A stretch of 7,186 nt of DNA from JBOGWP01 sp050693875 (GCA_050693875.1 JBOGWP010000002.1:1-7186); one strand, 5' to 3'; positions 1 through 6,226 are shown, counted from the first letter of the stretch. Notes: generated from the letters alone by a model not told the origin. Made by a program: numbers and translations.

Positions 1-221
1 CAGGGCGAACGCCAGGTCACGCTCGGGGCAGGCAGGACCCAGCAACTCGGGCAGGCCGAGGGACCGGGCCTTGGCCCACACGGCCGCCACATGGCCGTGC
101 GGGAGGGAGCGGGCGATGTCGAACCCACGCCGGCCTCCACGTACGCCTTGCCGGCGAGCGACGCCTTGATCAGCTCGATGGTCTCCGCCGGGAGGTGCGA
201 CAGGTTGCCGACGGTGCGATG
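1..221 (-). pseudogene. IS1634-type transposase fragment (internal piece, frameshifted)
   Basis: The minus strand reads G-N-L-S-H-L-P near 189-209, followed by a stretch ending in A-S-L-A-G, then after a frame change R-S-L-P-H-G-H-V-A-A-V (about 111-79) and C-P-E-R-D-L-A near the window edge. This order of motifs is typical of the N-terminal third of IS1634-type (DDE, IS4-related) transposases. The frame breaks at 121-122: restoring one A to the plus-strand 'gaac' turns the codons into Gly-Phe-Asp and rejoins the two halves perfectly. The true N-terminus is missing, replaced by IS21 sequence, and the catalytic part lies beyond position 1. The piece is therefore a dead remnant unless the one-base loss is a sequencing error, and even then it lacks its own start. 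The family call rests on motif recall, without a database search. Confidence 0.72.
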
Positions 222-290
222 CGTCGTGCCGCACATGACGGCGGCTCCCCGGTACGTGCCCTCCTCTCGGTAGGCGGCAATCATGTCCAT
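210..290 (-). pseudogene. istA: IS21-type transposase IstA, N-terminal fragment
   Basis: An ATG at 290 is preceded by GGAGGAAG (293-300) at normal spacing. The first 23 codons read M-D-M-I-A-A-Y-R-E-E-G-T-Y-R-G-A-A followed by a C-G-T-T segment, the usual start of the helix-turn-helix of actinobacterial IS21-type IstA proteins. Normal IstA is several hundred residues long with a DDE integrase core. Here IS21 resemblance stops after about residue 27 (H-R-T-V) and the frame runs straight into IS1634-type sequence. The element's left terminal repeats lie just upstream (336-474), so this is the genuine left end of an IS21 copy whose body has been deleted. No istB is present in the window. Confidence 0.7.
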
Positions 291-335
291 GTCTTCCTCC
301 ACTGACTTCTAAATGAATCTCCCTCCGGGCGGTGT

Positions 336-352
336 GGTGTCTGGCTGACACC
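336..352. promoter_or_regulatory. Perfect 6-bp inverted repeat in the istA leader
   Basis: GGTGTC (336-341) and GACACC (347-352) are perfect inverted repeats around a 5-base spacer, about 45 bases upstream of the istA start. It overlaps one of the degenerate TGGCTGAC terminal-repeat cores. It may be part of the transposase-binding end or a leader hairpin. The sequence does not decide which. Confidence 0.4.
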
Positions 353-474
353 GACACCATGGCTGACCGGGGGAACTTCGACGAGATGGTCAGCGAGAGG
401 CGGGGACTTCTACATGGCCACCAGTGGGTACCTCGTTGTGGCCACCACTGAATACTTTTTCATGGCCACGGACA
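342..474 (-). repeat. IS21 left-end terminal repeat array
   Basis: The core TGGCCAC occurs at 415, 439 and 463, exactly 24 bases apart. Each copy is preceded by a related G-G-G/A-N-A-C-T/C-T segment (402-425, 426-449, 450-473). A degenerate copy with TGGTCAG lies at 387, and weaker TGGCTGAC copies start at 360 and 342. IS21-family ends are known to carry several transposase-binding repeats, and the array sits directly upstream of the istA start, as expected. Read on the minus strand the element would begin TGTCC at 474, agreeing with the usual TG end. Sequence beyond 475 belongs to an IS110 remnant, so 474/475 is the probable insertion boundary. Confidence 0.62.
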
Positions 475-475
475 G

Positions 476-644
476 CACGAGCCGACCATCGCGTATGTGA
501 CGAGGCGAACAAAAGGAGGGCCTGTCCAAGAAGGAGATCATCCGCTGCCTCAAGCGCTACCTCGCGCGGGAAGTGCGGGCTTCTCCCGGTCCCGTTGCCA
601 CGGAGCATCCCCGGGCCCGCGTAGATCGACTTGACGGTCTATAG
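476..644 (+). pseudogene. IS110-type transposase, C-terminal remnant
   Basis: The plus strand reads I-A-Y-V-T-R-R-T-K (488-514), then, after skipping one extra G at 515-516, E-G-L-S-K-K-E-I-I-R-C-L-K-R-Y-L-A-R-E-V (516-575). This K-K-E-x-x-R-C-L-K-R-Y-x-A-R tail is characteristic of the very C-terminus of IS110-family (Transposase_20) proteins. The frame then runs with no recognisable similarity to a TAG at 642-644. The following CTTGACGGTCTATAGGAGCA (630-649) resembles sequence I associate with IS110 element ends, but I am less sure of that. Everything upstream of residue I488 was removed by the IS21 insertion or a later deletion. The single extra base makes even this tail frameshifted. The catalytic DEDD and serine regions are absent. 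Confidence 0.65.
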
Positions 645-1089
645 GAGCATCAGTCCTTTCGCGGCTGCTCGAATCGTGAGCGCACTCAGGCTCGCCGTGC
701 GTCCTTGCGATGGCCAAGCGGCGGCCGATCACGAGGTCCGGCCGATTGTTGAGGAGCCGAACGGACGACGCTCGCGACCGAATAGGAAAGCCCGCGAGTT
801 CGAGCCGGCCGGTGGCTACGGCGGTCGTCCCAGAACACTTCAAGTTTCGGAGACCTTGCTCCTGCCGGTTGGATGTAGCCGCGGCAACTGAGGCCTCGCA
901 CATGGCGTCGTTCCCGAGCCCGCTCGTCGAGCTTACGGCGTCCAGTGGCCCCTGATCCTGTCTCCTGTCTCGCAGGCGGGCGGACGGCTTGGACTAGGGC
1001 GGTGCGGATGGATTTTGACCTGGTCACAAGGTCTTCACACGCTGTTGCGGGCCTGCGATCGGTCCACAGACGAGGATTGCCCAGCGGGA
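645..1089. other. Intergenic stretch without recognisable gene
   Basis: About 445 bases between the IS110 remnant and the stop of the membrane-protein gene. Several open frames cross it on both strands. None shows a convincing ribosome site, a familiar motif or codon use consistent over its length, and they overlap one another. I found no tRNA, clear terminator or long repeat here. It could be more decayed element sequence. Confidence 0.5.
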
Positions 1090-1674
1090 TCAGGGGGCGT
1101 ACTGGCCCAGGACGGTGCCTTGGCGCGGGTCGATGCAGACCTGGAACGGCGACCCGAGCAGCCGGAACCAGGTGCTGCGAGGGGCCTGGTGAGCCGGGTC
1201 GGGATACGCCTGCCACCCAGCAATGGGGTGGAAGACGGAAAACCCGCCCGCTTGGTGCCACTGGATCGAGTACTGGTCGAACGGCCCGTACCAGAAGTCG
1301 GGGTACTGCATCCAGAACGGCGCAGCCACCGCCGGGCAGGCGCTGTCCTGCAGGGACGCCGCGGCGAGCGAAGGGGCAGGAGAGGGAGTGGGGACAGACG
1401 CCGGTGTCTGGGGGAGCGGGCTGGGCTGGGCCACCAGCACGGTGGCCGGCTCGGTGGGAGATGGCGGGGGCGTGGGTGATGTCCGGGAGGCGCCGTTCGT
1501 CTGACCGCCCTCGAGAAAGCTCGCTCCAACCACGGTGAGACCGATGATCGCCAAAAGGAGCTGGCGCCCGGTCGACTTCAGCGGAGGGAATTGGGCCCCG
1601 GCAAGCTTCAGGCCTCCGCCCACGACCGCTGCCGTGACGCAGACGAGGCCGATCACGAACAGGGTGGTGTTCAT
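1090..1674 (-). CDS. Membrane-anchored protein of unknown function with aromatic-rich outer domain
   Basis: Encodes 194 residues from the ATG at 1674. An upstream in-frame start near 1923 would add a low-complexity Arg/Pro-rich segment and is unlikely. A weak GGAGAG lies about 10 bases before the ATG. The N-terminus holds two hydrophobic segments (about residues 4-26 and 38-54) separated by a short F-P-P-L-K-S-T-G-R linker. A Pro/Ser/Thr-rich spacer (about 61-102) follows, typical of extracytoplasmic linkers. The C-terminal 85 residues are rich in Trp, Tyr and Phe, including W-M-Q-Y-P-D-F-W-Y-G-P-F-D (121-133), and contain two cysteines (C113 and C180) that could form one disulfide. No charged catalytic motif is visible. 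I do not recognise the family. A surface-binding or sensory role is only a guess from the architecture. The gene appears intact and stands alone. Confidence 0.72.
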   Translation of the reverse strand: MNTTLFVIGLVCVTAAVVGGGLKLAGAQFPPLKSTGRQLLLAIIGLTVVGASFLEGGQTNGASRTSPTPPPSPTEPATVLVAQPSPLPQTPASVPTPSPAPSLAAASLQDSACPAVAAPFWMQYPDFWYGPFDQYSIQWHQAGGFSVFHPIAGWQAYPDPAHQAPRSTWFRLLGSPFQVCIDPRQGTVLGQYAP

Positions 1675-1812
1675 TCCACTTGCACTCTCCGAGCCGGGTT
1701 GACCCATTGTGACAAGCCGGGGATACGGGGCCGCGTCAATCCAGGGGTCACGCCCGCGGGGGCTCGCCGTGGGCGGACTCGGGTGCGACGGTGCCGCGCC
1801 TCGTACCTGCCC

Positions 1813-2255
1813 GACGACCGCGCCCGTACGACCGACCGCCGCCTGGCGCAGGCGTTTGGCGACGCCGATGCGGCTCGTGGGCGCAGGGTCGCCGAGGGCA
1901 TCGCCCCGCCGGCTCGAGGCCAAGCCTGCCTCCGCCGCGGCAAGCCTCAGGGAAGGGCCTCGACGAGATGTTCACCGTCCGGCGGCTCGGCGTCTCCGAA
2001 CTGTCCTGCACCAACATCGTCGAGTCCATGATCTCGGTCGTCCGGGATCTCACCGACCGCGTGAAGCGGTGGCAGGACGCCCCGATGGTGAGACCCTGGG
2101 TCGGGGCGGGGATGCTCGAGGCCGAGCGCAGCTTTCGTCGCATCAAGGGGTGCAAGGACATGCCGGTGCTCGTCGCCGCCGTGCGGAAGGAGGTAGTGAA
2201 GCGGGTGAGCGGCGAGGATGTCACCGGTACCCGATACGATCAGCCTGCAGCCTGA
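1813..2255 (+). pseudogene. IS256-type (mutator) transposase, C-terminal remnant
   Basis: Three reading frames joined give a typical IS256-family C-terminus: R-V-A-E-G-I-A (about 1885-1905), then after one extra C near 1904-1909 R-R-L-E-A-K ending in A-A-S-L-R-E-G, then after one extra G near 1955-1957 L-D-E-M-F-T-V-R-R-L-G-V. The final frame continues S-C-T-N-I-V-E-S-M-I, V-K-R-W-Q-D, G-M-L-E-A-E-R-S-F-R-R-I-K-G and ends Y-D-Q-P-A-A at the TGA of 2253-2255. The T-N-x-x-E-S-M segment carries the glutamate of the DDE triad. A few residues between R-L-G-V-S and C-T-N appear to be missing in frame. The first two catalytic aspartates are absent from the window. Its downstream end truncates the regulator on the other strand. 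Confidence 0.72.
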
Positions 2256-2299
2256 ACCGAAGTGGGATCGTCACCCAATTCCCACAACGGTCGGGACAA

Positions 2300-3843
2300 C
2301 CTCCCGGGCCACCCGGTCGAGCTGCTCGGTTGCCTGGGCCCCACCCGTCCGCCGCCGCGCGGGCCATCCGGACCTGCATCATGGCCCGCTCGGATGCCGG
2401 GAGCGGCGCGCCTTCCAGTCGCCGTCCGGCCTCGAAAGCGCGGTCGGTCTTGCCCGCGAGGGAAAGGCACCTCCACGAGGACCTGGTCGACCCGCGCCCG
2501 CAGCGCGGGGTGGTCGGCGCTCAGATCCGCCGCCCGGTCAAGCACCGCCTCGGCGGTCGCCAGCGCCTCGAGCTCGCGTGCCCGCGCGCTTGCCTCGAGG
2601 AGCAGCTGGGCGGCCCGTACGCGCTCCCCGCGGCCTCGGCAAGCACCGCACCGAGCTCGCTCAGCTCTCCCGGCAACCCCGGATGGGCCTCCTCGAGCGC
2701 TCGCAGCGCCCGGCCGGACAGCTCGGCCCGCTCCGGGGGAAGCAGCTCGGCCAGCACCGCCACCCGGTGAGCCCATGACGGAACCTGAACTCTGCGGTGG
2801 AGTGGGGGTCGGCCAGCAGCAGCTGGGAATCGACCGACCGCCGCAGGGCCTCGAGCACCGCGCCATCGGGCAGGCCGGTGATCCTCGGGAGCAGCGTCCA
2901 GTCGAACCGGCTCCCCACGACCGCGGCGCCACCACCACCACCACCACCACCACCACCACGCCGGCGGCATCGCCCAGGATCGCAAGGCGCCTGCGTAGCG
3001 TCTCGGCAAAGGTGAACGGCACACCCGGCTGAAGCTCCGGATGAGCGACCCACCCGCCTCCGGGTTCCTTGCTCGACCAGGACGCCGCGAGCAACTCCTC
3101 GCACAGCAGCGGCAGGCCATCGGCGTACTTGGCAGGCAGGTGCCGACCGCCTCGGGCAGCTCCGAGACGCCCGGGCAGGCGCGGGCCATCTTCTCAACCT
3201 CGTCGTCGGTCAGCCGTCGCAGCTCGATGGCGGAGGCGTTCCGGCGGGCCACGAGGGACTGGACCATCGGCAGCGTCGGGTTCGGATCCTCCGGGCGGAG
3301 CGTGCCCAGGCAGACCGCGGGCTCGGATTCGAGGTTGTCGGCGAGGTACTCGACGATAGAGCCCGTCTCGTGGTCGGCCCAGTGCAGGTCCTCGAGCACC
3401 AGCAGGGTGCTCCGGCCCCCACCCACCGCCCGGAGCAGCCGCAGGATGGCTTCGGCGAGGAGGAGGATCGAGTCGTCCCGGGCGGGGGGCCCGGGTCACG
3501 CCATTCCGGGACCAGCCTGGCGAGAATCGGACGGAACGGGGTGAGGTCGGGCAGGTTGTTTGGTCCGGACTCCCGGAAGTGCGAGAGAAGCGCCTGGGCG
3601 AGCGGCCGAAAAGCGACGGGGCTGGCCGCCTCGGCCGCACGGCACGTACAGCACGCTCATCCGTCGCTGCCTCGCCACCTCGGGCGCCTCCCCGACCAGG
3701 CGGGACTTCCCCACGCCTGCCTAGCCTAGCCGGGGACGAAGACGGCGGATCCCCGGCCCTCATCTGCACAGTTCAAGCGCTCGGGAGATCTCCTGGAGCT
3801 CGGCGTCGCGTCCGATGAGGGTCGGACACAGAAACTGCGCCAT
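2300..3843 (-). pseudogene. MalT/LuxR-type ATPase regulator, truncated and multiply frameshifted
   Basis: Begins at an ATG at 3843 reading M-A-Q-F-L-C-P-T-L-I-G-R-D-A-E-L, the usual opening of LuxR-family regulators with an AAA/STAND ATPase. In order one sees V-F-V-P-G then G-V-G-K-S-R-L-V-G-E (Walker A, about 3690-3716), V-A-F-R-P-L-A-Q-A-L-L, R-D-D-S-I-L-L-L-A-E-A-I-L, L-L-V-L-E-D-L-H-W-A-D (Walker B, about 3376-3408), L-R-R-L-T-D-D-E-V, Y-A-D-G-L-P-L-L-C-E-E-L-L, F-T-F-A-E-T-L-R-R-R-L, R-F-D-W-T-L-L-P-R-I-T-G-L and TPR-like helices down to E-Q-L-D-R-V-A-R-E near 2300. About nine frame changes are needed. Family members usually have 800 to over 1000 residues with a C-terminal LuxR helix-turn-helix. 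Here that end is missing, cut near the IS256 remnant. No clear ribosome site precedes 3843. As read it cannot make a working protein, and the regulon is unknown. Confidence 0.8.
2929..2959. repeat. (CCA)10 trinucleotide tract
   Basis: Ten perfect CCA units plus one C on the plus strand, read as ten consecutive GTG valine codons in the regulator remnant on the minus strand. The surrounding frame is A-I-L-G-D-A-A-G before and A-A-V-V-G-S-R-F-D-W after, a place where relatives would have only a few valines. The frame changes at or just after the tract. Slippage expansion is the simplest reading. Confidence 0.9.
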
Positions 3844-4374
3844 GGACGAAGTATCGTTCCCGAAATGCCCCGGTGCGAGAGGTGGATCGCCGGCCGCCTC
3901 GGCGAATGCGGTGCCCTCTACGTACTTTCCCCTGAAGACCCCGTTGACCGGGGCGAGCCCGCCGCCGGATGCTCGAATCCTTGGCACCGCTCGGGGTGAC
4001 GCTGAACCCCACGATCGTCTGAGCGAGACACCAGGTCCCGGTCATCCGCGTTCGCAACCCTCCAGCCGGGGCTTCTTGTTCTCGACGCCCGCTCCCCTCC
4101 GCCTCTCGCACGCTCGCGAGCGAGGAGGGAGGGAGCGACGGTGATCGACGTGGTGAGGGGAAAGACGGCGCTGCTGCCCTGCCGACCCACCCGTCGTGCT
4201 CACCGGCTGCAGCCGGGAGCGTTGGGTGCCGCGCGGACCCTTCGGTAAGCGACCTCTCGTTCCGCAGCGTCAAGGAATCCGGGCGGCACGGAGAACGACG
4301 GTCCCGCCACCGGGTCCCTTCAAGGCGAGATGCTTGCCAGCGTCGTTTCGGCGAAACGCGAATCAGGAGGAATC
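3844..4374. other. Divergent intergenic region without convincing gene
   Basis: About 530 bases between the start of the regulator remnant (minus) and the DUF1003 start (plus). Long open frames exist on the minus strand (for example across 3918-4190), but they lack a ribosome site, keep no recognised motif and are Arg/Ser/Gly-rich in the way of shadow frames in GC-rich DNA. The region should hold the two divergent promoters. I could not pick out confident -35/-10 boxes. A short dyad just before the DUF1003 gene is listed separately. Confidence 0.5.
4344..4358. promoter_or_regulatory. Short dyad before the DUF1003 gene
   Basis: CGTTTC (4344-4349) and GAAACG (4353-4358) form a perfect 6-bp inverted repeat with a GGC centre. 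It ends six bases before the AGGAGG ribosome site (4365-4370). It could be a small operator or a leader hairpin next to the ribosome site. A stem this short may also be chance. Confidence 0.35.
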
Positions 4375-4821
4375 ATGCACCCGAACCTCGCGAGTCGATC
4401 CCATGAGCACCCCGTGAACGTGAAGCATCTCGGGCGGCGAACGTCCGGGCAGCGCGTTGCCGACGCCGTGGCCGCGCGCGTTGGCTCGTGGCCGTTCATC
4501 ACCACGCAGACGACGCTGCTGGGAATGTGGATCGCCTACAACGGGTACGTCGCGATCTCACTCGCTCGAGGCCACCCGTTCGACCCCTACCCGTTCATCC
4601 TCCTCAACCTTGCCCTGTCGTTCCAGGCGGCGTACACGGGACCGATCGTGATGATGAGTCAGAACCGCCAGGCCGCCAAGGATCGCGACATGGCCGAGCA
4701 CGACTTCGCGGTCCAGCTCCTCGTGTGGCAGAACCAGCAGCTGGTGGCCGTGCTGGAGGCTCTCGATCGAGGTCCGGTGGGCGAGCCACCACCGTCAGAC
4801 CTCTCCAACCCGCAGCCCTGA
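4375..4821 (+). CDS. DUF1003 family membrane protein
   Basis: Encodes 148 residues. The ATG at 4375 is chosen over an earlier in-frame start at 4330 because AGGAGG sits at 4365-4370, four bases upstream. Family features are clear: G-Q-R-V-A-D-A-V-A (25-33), G-S-W-P-F-I (37-42), a first membrane helix (about 41-63), F-D-P-Y-P-F-I-L-L-N-L (69-79) leading a second helix (about 72-95), then M-M-S-Q-N-R-Q-A-A-K-D-R (93-104) and an E-H-D segment. This matches the conserved core of DUF1003 proteins, small two-helix inner-membrane proteins whose biochemical role is not established. The short Pro/Ser-rich tail after residue 132 is variable. The gene is intact, transcribed alone, and faces the VOC gene tail to tail with a 77-base gap. 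Confidence 0.9.
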   Translation: MHPNLASRSHEHPVNVKHLGRRTSGQRVADAVAARVGSWPFITTQTTLLGMWIAYNGYVAISLARGHPFDPYPFILLNLALSFQAAYTGPIVMMSQNRQAAKDRDMAEHDFAVQLLVWQNQQLVAVLEALDRGPVGEPPPSDLSNPQP

Positions 4822-4898
4822 CAAGGCTGTCTCACGCGCCGGCACCCGTGGATGCGCCGGGACGAGAAGCCTCGGAGATCAAGCCTGGGGCAGGTCGC

Positions 4899-5381
4899 TC
4901 AGCCAGACGTTCCGACCGCCGCCGCGTGCTCCAGGGCCGCGATGTCGATCTTGCCCATGTCGAGCATGGCGCGCATCGCCCGTTGGGACGTCTCGGGGTC
5001 CGGATCGGTGAGGAGCTCGGTCAGCCGAGTCGGGACGATCTGCCACGAGAGGCCGTACCGGTCCTTGAGCCATCCGCACGGCCCCTCCTCGCCGCCTTGG
5101 GAAAGCCTGCTCCAAAATTCGTCGACCTCTTCCTGGGTGGCACAGCTGACCTGGAACGAGATCGACTCGTTGAAGGTGAACTGGGGCCCACCGTTGAGGG
5201 CGAGGAACGGCTGCCCGTCCAGCTCGAAGCTCACGGTCATCACCGAGCCTTCGGGGCCCGGTCCCGCCTCGCCGTAGCGGGAGACCTCCGTGATGCCAGA
5301 GTTCTTGAAGATGGAGGCATAGAAGGTCGCGGCCTCCTCGGCCTGGTTGTCGAACCAAAGGCACGGAGTGATCTTCTGCAT
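4899..5381 (-). CDS. PhnB-like VOC superfamily protein
   Basis: Encodes 160 residues from the ATG at 5381, which has GAGGAGGT (5386-5393) four bases upstream. The open frame continues far upstream to 5777, but that part looks non-coding. The protein opens M-Q-K-I-T-P-C-L-W-F-D, followed by A-A-T-F-Y-A-S-I-F (17-25), F-E-L-D-G-Q-P-F-L-A-L-N-G-G (52-65), F-T-F-N-E-S-I-S-F-Q-V (68-78), V-D-E-F-W-S-R-L (86-93) and C-G-W-L-K-D-R-Y-G-L-S-W-Q-I-V-P (102-117). These are hallmarks of the PhnB/3-demethylubiquinone-methyltransferase-like branch of the glyoxalase/VOC fold, a cytosolic dimeric fold. The substrate of this branch is mostly unknown, and many members do not keep a full metal site. The C-terminal helix M-R-A-M-L-D-M-G-K-I-D-I-A-A-L is also typical. 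Length and sequence are complete. Confidence 0.93.
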   Translation of the reverse strand: MQKITPCLWFDNQAEEAATFYASIFKNSGITEVSRYGEAGPGPEGSVMTVSFELDGQPFLALNGGPQFTFNESISFQVSCATQEEVDEFWSRLSQGGEEGPCGWLKDRYGLSWQIVPTRLTELLTDPDPETSQRAMRAMLDMGKIDIAALEHAAAVGTSG

Positions 5382-5632
5382 GATGACCTCCTCGCTCGGG
5401 GGATCCCGGGCTGCTGTGGGTGAAGACGGCCGCGGAGGCGAGAACTCATCGGTCCGTGACCCAACCTCCTCAGATCGACGCGAGGATTCCCCGTCGGTTC
5501 CGCGCTTCGGCGACACCCGGATCTTCGCCGGCGGCAGGGCGTGGCCAGACGGTCGATGGGTAGATCGCAGCCGATCGCGAGCTGACCTCGAGTGCAGACG
5601 CTCATTCACCGAGCGCCGGGTTCTCCCTCCGT

Positions 5633-5833
5633 CTATCGTTCCGTGAGTGGCGCGGCGCGTACCGCCGGCTCCGGCGTGACCTCTCCCGGGTGCCGCAGAT
5701 CCGGGTTCCGAACGAGCGCAGCGGGGATCGCCCCGGAAAACGACGACCCCGCGCCGCAGGCGAGGCATTGTCCGCACTGGGCCCTGGTCTGGACGAGGAT
5801 CCAGCGAGTGCCACAGACGGGACAGCCGGTCAT
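5633..5833 (-). CDS. Small zinc-ribbon protein
   Basis: Encodes 66 residues from an ATG at 5833. AGGAG at 5839-5843 on the minus strand lies five bases upstream and decides this start over the longer frame opening at 5935. Cysteines lie at residues 4, 7, 20, 23 and 26 (C-P-V-C-G-T-R-W early, then C-G-Q-C-L-A-C-G), a pattern suited to one treble-clef or zinc-ribbon site built from C4/C7 and two of the later three. The remaining 40 residues are Pro/Ala/Glu-rich and probably disordered. I do not recognise a named family. Short proteins of this type often bind nucleic acid or partner proteins, but nothing here shows which. It lies in the same direction as the VOC gene, 251 bases upstream of it, probably as a separate transcript. 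Confidence 0.6.
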   Translation of the reverse strand: MTGCPVCGTRWILVQTRAQCGQCLACGAGSSFSGAIPAALVRNPDLRHPGEVTPEPAVRAAPLTER

Positions 5834-5894
5834 GACGACTCCTTTCCCCCCCACCCCGAATTGGTCGCAGCAGTTGGTGTGGTTCGGCAGTGTT

Positions 5895-6143
5895 TCAGCT
5901 TGGGAGCAGGAGTTGCCACTCCACGACGTATTCACGCAGCCCGCTCGCCGCCTCGGCGTTCAACGCGCGAGGTGATTCCGGGCTGGGGCGCTGGGCATCG
6001 GCATCGATGACGACCGACGGCGCGCCGGAGATGGTGAGCGAGAAGACGGACACCGCGGCACCTACGGTGTCTCGAACCGGACCAAGCGCAGAGTCGACTT
6101 CAGTTCGCACAGCGCCCTTTCCGGGTGACGTCTGGCCCGACAT
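5895..6143 (-). CDS. Possible small protein of unknown function
   Basis: Open frame of 82 residues from an ATG at 6143, or 83 from a GTG at 6146. No ribosome site is visible, since the minus strand reads TCCTCC upstream. By my count the first 28 codons have nearly random third positions, while the remainder is about 84% G/C there, so a shorter product may begin at an internal GTG around residue 30 (V-S-V-F-S-L-T-I-S-G-A-P). The later part, with V-V-I-D-A-D-A-Q-R-P and L-R-E-Y-V-V-E-W-Q-L-L-L, has a protein-like mix of hydrophobic and charged residues. Its stop lies 61 bases upstream of the zinc-ribbon start, so the two could be cotranscribed. No family is recognised. It may also be a decayed fragment. 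Confidence 0.33.
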   Translation of the reverse strand: MSGQTSPGKGAVRTEVDSALGPVRDTVGAAVSVFSLTISGAPSVVIDADAQRPSPESPRALNAEAASGLREYVVEWQLLLPS

Positions 6144-6151
6144 CACCGATC

Positions 6152-6226
6152 GGGAGGAGATTCGAACCTCAGGGCCCCACCGAGCATGGGGATCGCATCA
6201 CCCTTTAGATGGAGTCCTATCCTCCC
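6152..6226 (-). other. tRNA-like 75-base structured element (not a normal tRNA)
   Basis: On the minus strand the segment is closed by a perfect 7-bp stem (GGGAGGA at 6226-6220, TCCTCCC at 6158-6152). It contains a 5-bp stem with a 7-base loop (CCCCA, TGCTCGG, TGGGG; 6191-6175) and the T-loop consensus TTCGAAT (6166-6160), preceded by TGAGG. Length, closing stem and T-loop recall a tRNA. However, there is no D-arm, the T-stem 3' half is missing and the inner loop lacks the invariant T before the anticodon. It could be a decayed tRNA, a remnant of an integration site, or coincidence. Confidence 0.25.

Noticed and set aside
399..473. CRISPR-like array
   Set aside because: The 24-base periodic units have no separate spacers and are explained by IS21 terminal repeats upstream of istA.
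945..1538. Long plus-strand frames opposite the membrane protein
   Set aside because: They are antisense to a gene with clear membrane segments and have the Arg/Gly/Thr-rich composition of shadow frames.
1709..2770. A 353-codon plus-strand open frame
   Set aside because: Only a short central piece (A-A-S-L-R-E-G) matches IS256. The rest is the wrong frame of the transposase or antisense to the regulator.
2929..2959. CCA tract as a His-tag-like sequence from vector contamination
   Set aside because: One frame would give His codons, but the tract sits inside natural regulator sequence with no vector-like flanks, and the coding strand reads valine.
3773..4273. A 166-codon minus-strand frame upstream of the regulator
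   Set aside because: No ribosome site or recognised domain is visible. Its last part overlaps the regulator start in another frame. Although T-W-C-L-A-Q-T-I-V-G looked protein-like, it could not be extended.
4822..4898. Shared bidirectional terminator between the convergent genes
   Set aside because: The best stem (CCGGC/GCCGG around a 12-base loop) is short, and no T-run follows on either strand.
4488..5423. A 311-codon plus-strand open frame across the DUF1003 and VOC genes
   Set aside because: It lies out of frame over DUF1003 and antisense to the VOC gene, is Arg/Pro/Gly-rich and has no motif or ribosome site. It is a GC-rich shadow.
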